A DNA stretch of 19,778 nucleotides from RGIG8767 sp964386235 (GTDB taxonomy: Bacteria > Bacillota > Clostridia > Lachnospirales > Lachnospiraceae), in NCBI GenBank assembly GCA_964386235.1, contig CAYLSH010000034.1, positions 1 to 19,778 of the forward strand. Direction: 5' to 3'. How positions within the stretch are numbered: the stretch's first letter is position 1; each line of letters begins with the position of its first letter. The notes under the pieces were generated by a model, which saw only the letters and a program-made list of their open reading frames with translations, searched no databases and was not told the DNA's origin. The position numbers and the translations under genes were made by a program. This document shows positions 6,596 to 14,905 of the stretch, piece by piece.

Positions 6596-8812
6596 TCAAT
6601 CCTCCTGTCCTTTTTCCAATACTATCTGTTCGCCTTCCGTAACGCCCTGCACGATCCATGCCACCTCATTATCAAGATATCCCACGGTCACGTAGCGTTT
6701 GGACAAATTGCCGTCCTCGTTTACCCACACATAGCGTCTTCCCGTCTGGCTGTCCCCCTGTGTGTAGATACAGTCATGATCCACCACAATGGCATTTTCC
6801 ACATTCCAGACCGATACATTTACACCAAAGGAACCCAGTTTTTCATAAGCTTCCGGATTGTCCAGCACAATATAAACCGCATCTTTGGACTGGGAACTCT
6901 TTTCGCTGATATACATTCCGCCGGGGTAACTGTCGCCCTGTGATTCCGAAACCGAGGAAACAACGGTTCCGGCCAGTTCTCCGTCCATGATGCCACGCAC
7001 AACACTGACCCTGGTGCCAACCGGCATTTTTACACCGTCTGCAAATAATTTGATACAGGTAAATTCCGGATCCACAATCTTGCAGAGTAAACTGTTCTTT
7101 TCTAAACTGTAGCCTTCCGATAAGGAAGCCAGTTCTTTGATCACACCATCCCTTGTTGCCGTCACATAGATTTCGCCGTTTTCTTTTATATTCTGCGCAT
7201 ACTCTCTTTGCAGTCTGGCGATTTCATATTCGTAGGTAGCGGTTTCTTTTTGCATATTTAACTGCAATGTGCTGATTTCTAAGGACAACTTCTTGTATGT
7301 AGCAGTGTAGGTAGTTTCCTGCACCTTCATCTCTTTTTCCTGTTTCTGCAGTTTTTCCAGTTCGGTTTTATAAATGGACATTTCATACTCATAGTTGCGT
7401 TTTTTGTTAGCCATATCGGCACTATTACCAAGTACCGCACTATTGCCGCTTCCGGCTTCCAAAACAAAAAGGATATCTCCCCGTTTTACTTCCTGTCCGT
7501 TTTTTACCCGGACTTCTTTTACCTTTGCACCGTCCACGCTGTTGACTACCTGAGTCACCAGTGGATACGCCAGTTTTGCCGTATCATACCGCTTCGTAAT
7601 ATCCAGAGTCGATTTTTCCACGGTCACAAGACTGTATTTACTGCCCGGAAGATCGCTTGACTGGCTGTAGACCTCATCGCCTTCTTTCATGCCGGACACA
7701 ATTTCCACCGCATTCTTCGTATGTACACCCGTTTCCACTTCCTGCTTTACTTTCTCACCATCCACAAGCAGATATACAAAACTGGTATTGTTTTCCGTAA
7801 AGAGGGCCTCAGGGCTGATGGAAAGAACATCTTCCCTGTAATTGCTAACCGCAAATACCGTTACTTCACTGCCCATAAAAGCACTGATATCTTCCTCACA
7901 TACAAACCGGCTTTCTAAAGTGACACCTTCGTTAGAAGCCCGTTTTAACTGGCTTTCGTCATATGGCACATATGTCAGTTCATAACGTTTTCCCCCGATT
8001 TGTGCATACACAAAACTGGCTTCCCTTGCTGTTACCATGGGCATGTCACTTCCTATGTAACAGGCATCCTCTTTTGCCGTTACTGCCACGATCTCTCCTG
8101 CATTTACATAGCCGGACGGATTGTCCGTGGAAAAATCTTTTACATAGGTTAAATAGCCGCTTTCGGAAGCGTATATATTTCCACTTCCGTTTTGCTGTTG
8201 CAAAGCGGTTAATTCCGCCTGTTTATTCGAAACCTCAAATTCTCTTTCCTTACGGTCAAATTCTTTCTGTTCCACCTGGGCATCCACCTGCTTTTTGGCA
8301 TCATCATACCATGTGGTTCCCGGTTTCATCTGATTCAGACCAATCTCGCTGTTTTTGATCTGATTGTCCGCAAGAGCGGTTTCAATCTCATTTATTGTTT
8401 TCAGATATTGAATCTCTGCCTTCAGATCCGCCAGTTCTTTTTCATATGATTCCGTATTTACGCGGGCGATCAGATCTCCCTTTTCTATGTACTGCCCCAC
8501 ATGAACGATCATATCCGCCACATTGCAGTTTTGGGAAAATGCATAACTGACATTGTTGGTTTTCACGCTTCCCTTATAAGCTTCCACGTCCTGTATATCC
8601 CCGCGTACTGCCTTTTTGCCCGTCAGGGTAATCTCAATGGGCTCCAACAGCCGGGGCACCGTTTCTGCCTGTGATCCGCAGCCTGTCAAAACGCCCGTTG
8701 CAAGCACTGTTGCCATCAGCAATGCCATAGGCATTGCCATAGGCATTGCCACCATACGTTTTCCTTTTATCTCTTTTTTCATCCAAACTGTCTTACCGGG
8801 TTTTCGTTTCAT
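6596..8812 (-). CDS. Double-module efflux adaptor lipoprotein (738 aa)
   Basis: This is a membrane-fusion (HlyD/MacA-like) adaptor. It has a basic N-terminus, an unusual AMPMAMPMA hydrophobic core, and a lipobox L-T-G-C with Cys45 as the probable lipidated residue. Two adaptor modules follow in tandem. Module 1 has a first lipoyl half (about 96-120), a coiled coil (120-207), a second lipoyl half (211-245), then a beta-barrel and membrane-proximal region to about 390. Module 2 repeats this order: about 415-450, coiled coil 465-545, lipoyl half 547-580, and barrel and proximal region to the end. MacA-type adaptors usually have one module and about 350-400 aa. The start at 8812 has GAGG 6 nt upstream (8819-8822). 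An in-frame ATG at 8830 has no good site. The stop is 1 nt from the permease start, so they share an operon. Confidence 0.88.
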   Translation of the reverse strand: MKRKPGKTVWMKKEIKGKRMVAMPMAMPMALLMATVLATGVLTGCGSQAETVPRLLEPIEITLTGKKAVRGDIQDVEAYKGSVKTNNVSYAFSQNCNVADMIVHVGQYIEKGDLIARVNTESYEKELADLKAEIQYLKTINEIETALADNQIKNSEIGLNQMKPGTTWYDDAKKQVDAQVEQKEFDRKEREFEVSNKQAELTALQQQNGSGNIYASESGYLTYVKDFSTDNPSGYVNAGEIVAVTAKEDACYIGSDMPMVTAREASFVYAQIGGKRYELTYVPYDESQLKRASNEGVTLESRFVCEEDISAFMGSEVTVFAVSNYREDVLSISPEALFTENNTSFVYLLVDGEKVKQEVETGVHTKNAVEIVSGMKEGDEVYSQSSDLPGSKYSLVTVEKSTLDITKRYDTAKLAYPLVTQVVNSVDGAKVKEVRVKNGQEVKRGDILFVLEAGSGNSAVLGNSADMANKKRNYEYEMSIYKTELEKLQKQEKEMKVQETTYTATYKKLSLEISTLQLNMQKETATYEYEIARLQREYAQNIKENGEIYVTATRDGVIKELASLSEGYSLEKNSLLCKIVDPEFTCIKLFADGVKMPVGTRVSVVRGIMDGELAGTVVSSVSESQGDSYPGGMYISEKSSQSKDAVYIVLDNPEAYEKLGSFGVNVSVWNVENAIVVDHDCIYTQGDSQTGRRYVWVNEDGNLSKRYVTVGYLDNEVAWIVQGVTEGEQIVLEKGQED
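8719..8751 (-). repeat. 12-bp tandem repeat in the signal peptide
   Basis: The unit GGCATTGCCATA (+ strand) occurs at 8730-8741 and again at 8742-8751 in partial form, with a degenerate copy just before at 8718-8729. It encodes the Met-Pro-Met-Ala repeat of the adaptor signal peptide. The degenerate and first copies also form a perfect 8-bp hairpin, GCAATGCC (8719-8726) and GGCATTGC (8730-8737), with a 3-nt loop. Because the unit is 12 bp, copy-number change would keep the frame. Confidence 0.75.
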
Positions 8813-8855
8813 CGTAATCCTCTTTTCCATTCCGCATCATCTTTTCTCTGATCTA

Positions 8856-9887
8856 TTAAAACAGTTCCACCAATTCGCCTTCCTCAACGCCGTCTTTTAT
8901 ACTGGTATATTTCGTTCCCATTTTTCCAACGGTGACTTTAACCGGATTGGGGAATCCCTTTTCATCATATACATACACGAAATTCTCGCCATTTACCGTA
9001 ACAACGGCTTCCGTCGGCACATACAGAACATCTTCCAAATGTTCCTCATTCCACATATATTCCGCAAAAGTCACACCCGTAAGATCCACATACTCATCCA
9101 CGGTTACGCGGATGAGTGTTTCTCCTTCTGCTTCCTCTACGGAAATAACGGACGCTTCATACGAACTTTCCCCAATCGCAAGTTCGATTTTCTGTCCTGT
9201 TTCAAATGCGGTCCTTCCCTTAATGCTGCCTGCAAACACCTGATCCGATGTTCCCAATTTGATAAAGGGCATTTTCTCGCTGGAGGTGGCACCATTTTCA
9301 TGTGCTCCGACATATTCCACGCATCCATCCATACCTGCATATATCTGTGTTCTGGCAAGTTGTTCCTTCCATTCTGTCGTCTTTTTCTGTGCAATAATTA
9401 AATTATCATTTAATTCTGCCAGTTTAAGTTTATATCGACTGATCTGGTCAAGGTTGTGTATCTCATCTTCTTCCTTCTCCACATTCTTTTCCTTTTCCGC
9501 ATTCAGCAAAGAGGTGTAATGATTGATATTTTCCATAACGGATGCCACTTCTGTTTCTGCTTTTTTCAGATTCAGTTTCATGTTTTCATTCTCTGTTTCT
9601 GCCATGAGAGTTCCTTTGCTTACTTCATCCCCCTCTGCGACATACACTTTTTCAATCAGCAATCCGGATTCTTCAAAGAAATACTCCTCGGTTTCAGACG
9701 ATTCCAGCGTCAGAAAAGCGGTTTCTCCCGTATCCAGATCCCCTTTTTTTACATATTCGGATGCCGTATTGGCCGCATCATAGGAAGCTATGGTAATCTG
9801 GTTTTTTACCTCTTCTTCCTTTTCTCCACAGCCTGCTAAAAGCAATCCCATAAGCAGCATACTGCTGATCAGATAATTTCTTTTCAT
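8856..9887 (-). CDS. Single-module efflux adaptor lipoprotein (343 aa)
   Basis: This is an HlyD/MacA-like adaptor. The signal peptide MKRNYLISSMLLMGLLLAGC has a clear lipobox (Cys20). A first lipoyl half with EESGLLIEKVYVAEGDEVSKGTLMAE (about 72-97) leads to a charged coiled coil (about 100-178). A second lipoyl half (about 180-212), a beta-barrel region (about 215-270) and a membrane-proximal region ending VEEGELVELF follow. The start at 9887 is chosen because GGAGG (9896-9900) lies 8 nt upstream. An in-frame ATG at 9920 would put a terminator hairpin inside the coding region. It is the first gene of the exporter unit, with a 43-nt gap to the second adaptor. With that protein it gives three adaptor modules for one permease. 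Confidence 0.9.
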   Translation of the reverse strand: MKRNYLISSMLLMGLLLAGCGEKEEEVKNQITIASYDAANTASEYVKKGDLDTGETAFLTLESSETEEYFFEESGLLIEKVYVAEGDEVSKGTLMAETENENMKLNLKKAETEVASVMENINHYTSLLNAEKEKNVEKEEDEIHNLDQISRYKLKLAELNDNLIIAQKKTTEWKEQLARTQIYAGMDGCVEYVGAHENGATSSEKMPFIKLGTSDQVFAGSIKGRTAFETGQKIELAIGESSYEASVISVEEAEGETLIRVTVDEYVDLTGVTFAEYMWNEEHLEDVLYVPTEAVVTVNGENFVYVYDEKGFPNPVKVTVGKMGTKYTSIKDGVEEGELVELF

Positions 9888-9903
9888 AGGGTAATCCTCC
9901 GAA

Positions 9904-9955
9904 TAAAAAAACTTTGACATACTCCCATCTTAAAAAAGGAATATCTCAAAGTTTT
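9904..9955 (-). terminator. Strong terminator or attenuator between kinase and exporter genes
   Basis: On the - strand a long hairpin pairs AAAACTTTGA (9946-9955) with TCAAAGTTTT (9908-9917), one G/G mismatch, then ATATTCC (9938-9944) with GGAGTAT (9919-9925, with one G-T pair). The loop is 12 nt and a run of seven T follows (9905-9911). It ends 4 nt before the GGAGG of the first adaptor gene. It may end the sensor transcript or act as a leader attenuator for the exporter. Confidence 0.85.
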
Positions 9956-9975
9956 AATAAAGTTATGTTCAAGTT
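9949..9975 (-). promoter_or_regulatory. Three AACTT direct repeats with 11-bp period (candidate regulator box)
   Basis: On the - strand AACTT starts at 9975, 9964 and 9953, giving exact 11-bp steps: AACTTGAACAT, AACTTTATTAA, AACTTTGAGAT. OmpR-family regulators typically bind such one-turn direct repeats. The box lies just upstream of the first adaptor gene and overlaps the left arm of the terminator hairpin. I could not identify a convincing -10 box next to it. Confidence 0.5.
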
Positions 9976-9982
9976 GTAAAAA

Positions 9983-11437
9983 TCACTTCCAATTCCGCAA
10001 AAGTACGGTCACTGCGGTTCCTTCTCCCAAAACAGATTCGCATTCCATACTGCCGTCATGGCATTTGACGATCTGACGGCACAGGGTCATCCCCAGACCG
10101 ATTCCGCCGGATTTACGGCTCCTAGCCTTGTCCACACGGTAAAACGGCTCCGTGATCTTTTCCATTTCTTCCCGGCTCATGCCGATGCCGTCATCGCGGA
10201 CGCGGATACGGGTAAACTCCGTTCGCCCGTTTTTCCTTCCTTCAAAAGCACCCTCATTGTATTCTTCTATTGACACATATATATGCCCCTTTTGATCGCA
10301 GGCACGGGACGCATTTTCCACAAGATTGGATAAAAGACTATATATAAGTTCTTCATTTCCGATCAAAGTGCCTTCCCGCTTGTCAATGCAAAGGGCAATT
10401 CCTCTTTTGGCAAGATTGCCTGCAAACCCATCCGTAAGTTTATCCGTCAGACGTATAAAAGGAATTTCCTTTTTTTCAATCTCATCCACGCGCAGAATGG
10501 CAAGTTTTAACAGAGAATCCGACAATTTGCAGAGCCTCTTTGTCTCTGAAACAATGTATCCCAGTGCACTTAAACGTTCCTCTTCGTCCGCCGGCGCCAT
10601 CTGTAAATACTCCGCATAGCCGGATATGGTTGTAAGCGGTGTTCGCAGTTCATGCCCCAGGTTATCAATAAACTGCTGCTTTTCGAGATCCGACTGGCGC
10701 AATTGTTCTATTTTTTCCTCCATGCGGTCCGACATTTCGTTGAAATTCTGTGCAAGTAATGCCACTTCGTCCCTTCCATGGATCTTTATTTTTTTCCCAT
10801 ACTCTCCCTCGGCAATGTCCCTTGCCGCCACGGAGAGACTCTGTAAGGGTTTCATCATCCTGCGGATCATAAAATACAGGATAACCGCCACTGCAAAAAT
10901 CACTATGCATTCTGCCATGATCGCCGTCCATAGCATATTCTGCCTTGCCTGCGCCATATCCTCCATCGGATGAATGTAGATAACATCGCATTTTTCAAAA
11001 GGATAGCCCAGTGGCATGCGGATCACAAGATAATCCTTATCCTGATACCGGATTGCCGTGTACTTTCCATTGGAAAGAATGCCGGTGGTATCATTTGCTT
11101 TTTCCCAGTTGATGTTCAGATCTTTTAAACCACCCGCCGTATAAACCGCTTTGTCATTTTCCCAATACTGTAAAAACACACCATTGCGCCTGTATAACGA
11201 AGCCTGATCCGAAAAAACATGCTTTTTATTGTCCTCACTTAAGATATTCCATCCATCCAAAGCAGCAAATTCCGTATAAAATGCCTCCGCCACATAGTAG
11301 GCGGATAACGCCGTGGTATGTACTTCATTGGCAAGCATGGTCGTATAATTGATATGTGTGATAAAAAAAATAGCGACATTGATTCCTATGATAAAAGGAA
11401 TCAATACCGCTAAAAATGTCTTTTTCCAAAATTTCAT
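9983..11437 (-). CDS. HAMP-domain sensor histidine kinase (484 aa)
   Basis: This is the sensor of a two-component system. Membrane helices at about 8-28 and 169-190 flank an extracytoplasmic sensor domain of about 140 residues. A HAMP linker (about 190-243) with ending motif RDEVALLAQNFNEMSDRMEE follows, then the H-box NLGHELRTPLTTISGYAE with phospho-acceptor His262. The ATPase domain has the N-box LLSNLVENASRAC (Asn375), the G1 box DDGIGM and the G2 box SGGIGLGMTLCRQI. It has the layout of a HisKA/HATPase kinase. The gene starts 4 nt after the response regulator stop, so the two are coupled. The stop is followed by the terminator and the exporter genes, which are its likely targets. The signal is not evident. 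The sensor domain is too large for the short-loop BceS type. Confidence 0.93.
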   Translation of the reverse strand: MKFWKKTFLAVLIPFIIGINVAIFFITHINYTTMLANEVHTTALSAYYVAEAFYTEFAALDGWNILSEDNKKHVFSDQASLYRRNGVFLQYWENDKAVYTAGGLKDLNINWEKANDTTGILSNGKYTAIRYQDKDYLVIRMPLGYPFEKCDVIYIHPMEDMAQARQNMLWTAIMAECIVIFAVAVILYFMIRRMMKPLQSLSVAARDIAEGEYGKKIKIHGRDEVALLAQNFNEMSDRMEEKIEQLRQSDLEKQQFIDNLGHELRTPLTTISGYAEYLQMAPADEEERLSALGYIVSETKRLCKLSDSLLKLAILRVDEIEKKEIPFIRLTDKLTDGFAGNLAKRGIALCIDKREGTLIGNEELIYSLLSNLVENASRACDQKGHIYVSIEEYNEGAFEGRKNGRTEFTRIRVRDDGIGMSREEMEKITEPFYRVDKARSRKSGGIGLGMTLCRQIVKCHDGSMECESVLGEGTAVTVLLRNWK

Positions 11438-11441
11438 GCTG

Positions 11442-12092
11442 TTAATCCATCTCCAAACGGTATCCTACTTTGTAGACCGTTTTAATCCGATCTTCCAGTC
11501 TTAATTTCTTACGAAGTTTCTGAATGTGCACATCCACGGTTCTGCTGTCGCCGTCATAGGCATAATCCCATGCCAGTTCCAACAGTTTTTCCCTGGACAG
11601 GGCCAGATTACGATTTAAGATCAGCGTTTCTAACAGATCAAATTCCTGTGGCGTCACGTCTATCAGAGTACCGTTATCATAGATCTTGCGCCCTTCCATA
11701 TCCACCTCGATGTGATCAATCACAATACGCTTATCCGCTGCTTTCTTCCTGCGCAGAATCACATTGACCCTTGCAAGCAATTCTAGGATATCAAAGGGTT
11801 TTACAATATAATCCTCTGCTCCGATGGAAAAGGCATTGATCTTATCCTCAATATTGTCCTTTGCAGTCACGAAAAAAACCGGCGTATCCTTAATCTCTTT
11901 CATAACCTCAAATCCATCATGATAAGGAAGCATAATATCCAAAATGATCAGATCGTATTTATTTGCTGCGATTTTATCCAGTGCTTCTTTTCCGTCAAAT
12001 GCCTGATCACACTCATATCCCACCAGTTTCAGATTCATTTTTATCAACCGGTTAATGGGTTCTTCATCTTCTACAATTAGTATTTTTTCCAT
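11442..12092 (-). CDS. OmpR/PhoB-family response regulator (216 aa)
   Basis: This is the DNA-binding partner of the adjacent kinase. The receiver domain (1-115) has the acidic pocket VEDEE (8-11), phospho-acceptor Asp52 in LIILDIMLPYHDG, Thr76 and Lys98 (YIVKPF). A winged-helix domain (about 125-216) contains DVTPQEFDLLETLILN and the recognition region SRTVDVHIQKLRKKL. All key residues are present. The start has AAGGAG 4 nt upstream. The preceding zinc-ribbon gene stops 13 nt before it. It probably acts on the exporter operon, where AACTT repeats with an 11-bp period are found. Confidence 0.94.
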   Translation of the reverse strand: MEKILIVEDEEPINRLIKMNLKLVGYECDQAFDGKEALDKIAANKYDLIILDIMLPYHDGFEVMKEIKDTPVFFVTAKDNIEDKINAFSIGAEDYIVKPFDILELLARVNVILRRKKAADKRIVIDHIEVDMEGRKIYDNGTLIDVTPQEFDLLETLILNRNLALSREKLLELAWDYAYDGDSRTVDVHIQKLRKKLRLEDRIKTVYKVGYRLEMD

Positions 12093-12105
12093 TTCGCTCC
12101 TTATT

Positions 12106-13089
12106 CTAGAAAAGCATCTCCAGCACCCGAAGCAGGAATCCTACCACCAGGCAGAGTGCAAATACCGTTGCACTGTAGCCCGCCACCCTTTTATGCGCAA
12201 CCGGGGTCTTTCCGATTACTTTACCCGTCTGCCCATTTACATGGAACTGATAAGTTTTGCCCTGATAGGAAAAATCATAGATCCAGACCGGTAAAAGGGC
12301 ATAATCACAGGATTTCTGTGTCAGTCTGACGTTTTCCGTCCTTTGGGTAACCGACGAATAGCCGGATATGGACTCTGCTAATAATGCATGCACATCCATT
12401 TTGGCTTTCTGCTTAGCTCTGTCCGATAATTCCTCTGCCGTCTCGCTGTAAACCTCACCTTCAAAGCCGGACATATACTGTTCTTTAAATGTTTCCAGGG
12501 CTTTGTAATCATAGGGCTCTAACAGATCCATTGTACTGTTTTCCAAACGCTTGGAAGCATCCACCGGAATATTGTCAAAATCCACATCCATATCTCTTTC
12601 AATGGCATAATAAGAAGTTTCCGTATAGCGGTAACTTCCGCTGGTCCAGCTTCTTACTTTTGTTCCCTGTGCGCTCAGATCTGCGTCCGCATGAAAATCA
12701 TAGAGGAAAAACGGAACGTAGGATCCCTCCATTTGGGCAACGCTTGCATGGGATAAGAAAGTGGAGGGTGTAAAAATACGCCTGCCAAACTCTTTTTTCA
12801 GAATCTGTACCGCTTTTTCCTTGCTGATCTTAAAAGGAAGAATCAGATGGGGCGTCAGTTCCCCGCTGATGCGTTCTTCAAAAACATGATAACTGCCGCA
12901 GTTTTCACATTTCATTGCCGAGGTAAATTCCGGCACTTCCATGGGGGCTCCGCAGTTACCGCACTGTGTTAAGGATACACCGTCTATTTTTTCCTGCGAA
13001 TCCACGCTCTCACAATGCGGGCAATACATGGTCCCTCTCTCCGGGTCATATACCGAATTGCTTCCACAGTTTTTACATTTAAAAATCAT
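12106..13089 (-). CDS. Membrane-anchored zinc-ribbon protein, YdjG-like (327 aa)
   Basis: The N-terminus holds two zinc ribbons of TFIIB-like type: Cys5-x2-Cys8 with Cys23-x2-Cys26, and Cys43-x2-Cys46 with Cys61-x2-Cys64. A soluble middle region follows with ELTPHLILPFKISKEKAVQIL (about 76-96) and VPFFLYDFHADADLSAQGTK, a pattern seen in proteins often mislabelled as PriA-like. A single membrane helix (about 306-325) lies at the C-terminus, so the ribbons are probably cytoplasmic. The layout matches Bacillus YdjG, encoded with pspA and the TPM protein YdjH. The start has AGGAGG 6 nt upstream. It is 36 nt after argS and directly precedes the two-component genes. Its function is not established. 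A part in membrane-stress sensing is inferred from the context. Confidence 0.8.
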   Translation of the reverse strand: MIFKCKNCGSNSVYDPERGTMYCPHCESVDSQEKIDGVSLTQCGNCGAPMEVPEFTSAMKCENCGSYHVFEERISGELTPHLILPFKISKEKAVQILKKEFGRRIFTPSTFLSHASVAQMEGSYVPFFLYDFHADADLSAQGTKVRSWTSGSYRYTETSYYAIERDMDVDFDNIPVDASKRLENSTMDLLEPYDYKALETFKEQYMSGFEGEVYSETAEELSDRAKQKAKMDVHALLAESISGYSSVTQRTENVRLTQKSCDYALLPVWIYDFSYQGKTYQFHVNGQTGKVIGKTPVAHKRVAGYSATVFALCLVVGFLLRVLEMLF

Positions 13090-13125
13090 TTTCCCCCTCC
13101 TGTTATTACCATCGTTATCTTTTCG

Positions 13126-14892
13126 TTACATTTTATCGGGTGCTTCAAATCCCAAAAGATCAATACAGGTTTCCAAAATATTTTTGCAAAGTACCAAAAG
13201 CGCAATATAACCGGCTTTCTTTGTTTCATCCTCTTCTGTCATGATCTTAGTCTCATGGTAGAAACTGTTAAAGGCATTGCACAGATCATAGATATAGGCA
13301 CAGATCTTATGCGGTGCGCTCTCTTCGTATGCATTTTCCATCATGGCATTGAAGCCTGAAATCTCGATCATAAGGTCCTTCTGGTGTGCAGTATCCGGTG
13401 CCTGGATCCGAATATTGTCCAAAGAACCACCGCCCTGTACATATTTTGCCAAAATCGACTTGATACGAACGATCGTATACAGAATGTACGGACCCGTGTC
13501 GCCTTCAAAGGAAGTAAAACGGTCAATATCAAACACATAATCCTTGGATGCCTGATTGGAAAGGTCCCCGTACTTAACAGCCGAAAGGGCTACGATCTTA
13601 GCAGTCCTTGCTGCTTCTTTAGGATCCATATCCCGTCCGTCCGTCATCTTGCGAAGCATCTCTTCATTGATGTCTGAAAGCAACTGTTCCAAACGCATAA
13701 CGCCGCCGTCCCTTGTTTTAAACGGCTTGCCGTCTTTTCCGTTCATGGTGCCGAATCCGATATGTAAAAGTTCCGTTTCCGGTTTTACTAATTTTGTTTT
13801 TCTTGCACAGCGGAATACCTGCTCAAAATGCAGTGCCTGACGTTTGTCGGTCAGATAGATGATCTTGTCCGGATTGTACTCTTTCATACGTTCCATGATC
13901 GTTGCAAGATCCGTTGTGGTATATAAAGCCGCACCATCGGATTTTAGAATGATGCAGGGAGGAATCTCCTTGGTGTCCGTTTCTTCTTTGACGTCTACAA
14001 CGAGTGCCCCTTCACTTACATAGGCATAACCATCCTGTTTCATCTGTTCTGCCATCTGCGGAATCACATCATGCACATCGGATTCGCCTTTCCAAAGGTC
14101 AAAATCCACATTTAAGTTTGCATAATTTTTCTTCAGATCCGCTATGGACACCGCTAAAATATGTTTCCACAATGCACGATAGCCACGTGTGCCGGACTGT
14201 AATTTGAAGGTTGCCTGCATGGCTTTTTCTTTATAGGCTTCATCCGTCTTGGACTTGCCGGATGCCGTCGGATAGATCTCTTCCAATTCGGAGATCGTAA
14301 ACGGAGCCTGCGTCGGATATTCGCCTGTGTAATTTTCATCAAAATAAACAAGATCGGGCTGACGCTCCCTAAGTTCTGTGATGATCAGACCCATCTGAAG
14401 TCCCCAGTCACCTAAATGGATATCACTGATGATCTCATGACCTGCATAACGCACAATACGTTTGATACTCTCCCCGATCACGGCTGAGCGCAGATGTCCC
14501 ACATGAAGCGGTTTTGCCACATTTGGTCCGCCGTAGTCAATCATGAGTTTTTTCGGATGTTTTGGCATATCCAGCCCAAATTTGGCATCCGCTGCCATCT
14601 GCTGTAAATAATCTGCCAGATAGTCCTTATTCAGATTCATATTCAAAAATCCGGGATTGACTGCTTCTACTTTTTCTACAATCTTACTGTCTGCCAGTTT
14701 GGCAGCAACATCATTTGCGATCATGATCGGTGCCTTTTTGTAGCGTTTTGCACCTGCCATGGCCCCGTTACACTGATATTCGCAAAGATCCGGACGGTTA
14801 GAAAGGGTAACCTTGCCAAGGTCCCTATCATACCCCGCCTCTTCAAATGCGTTCTGTATTTCTTCTGAAATCAGATCCAGTATTTTTTTCAT
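13126..14892 (-). CDS. argS: Arginyl-tRNA synthetase (588 aa)
   Basis: This class I enzyme charges tRNA-Arg with arginine in the cytoplasm. The N-terminal tRNA-binding domain (about 1-90) is followed by the catalytic domain with YGGPNVAKPLHVGHLRSAVIGE; HVGH (130-133) is the HIGH motif. As in many arginyl enzymes there is no canonical KMSKS; the equivalent loop reads GKPFKTRDGG. The C-terminal anticodon-binding domain ends in the family's typical LLGFEAPDKM. The length is standard. The start at 14892 has AAAGGA 8 nt upstream and lies 13 nt after queH, so the two are probably co-transcribed. Confidence 0.97.
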   Translation of the reverse strand: MKKILDLISEEIQNAFEEAGYDRDLGKVTLSNRPDLCEYQCNGAMAGAKRYKKAPIMIANDVAAKLADSKIVEKVEAVNPGFLNMNLNKDYLADYLQQMAADAKFGLDMPKHPKKLMIDYGGPNVAKPLHVGHLRSAVIGESIKRIVRYAGHEIISDIHLGDWGLQMGLIITELRERQPDLVYFDENYTGEYPTQAPFTISELEEIYPTASGKSKTDEAYKEKAMQATFKLQSGTRGYRALWKHILAVSIADLKKNYANLNVDFDLWKGESDVHDVIPQMAEQMKQDGYAYVSEGALVVDVKEETDTKEIPPCIILKSDGAALYTTTDLATIMERMKEYNPDKIIYLTDKRQALHFEQVFRCARKTKLVKPETELLHIGFGTMNGKDGKPFKTRDGGVMRLEQLLSDINEEMLRKMTDGRDMDPKEAARTAKIVALSAVKYGDLSNQASKDYVFDIDRFTSFEGDTGPYILYTIVRIKSILAKYVQGGGSLDNIRIQAPDTAHQKDLMIEISGFNAMMENAYEESAPHKICAYIYDLCNAFNSFYHETKIMTEEDETKKAGYIALLVLCKNILETCIDLLGFEAPDKM

Positions 14893-14905
14893 ATCCTATA
14901 TCCTT

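Noticed and set aside
7963..8358. Long + strand open frame inside the adaptor gene
   Set aside because: It is a shadow of the - strand adaptor gene, with no ribosome site and a composition unlike a real protein. The same holds for the frames at 8616-9401 and 9456-9839.
9956..9990. Exporter promoter TTTACA / TATTAA before the first adaptor
   Set aside because: The spacer is 15 bp and the -10 has four of six bases. It is too weak to annotate, although an activator could use it.
13090..13160. Promoter for the zinc-ribbon gene at the end of argS
   Set aside because: TAAAAT could serve as a -10 box, but no matching -35 lies at a suitable distance.
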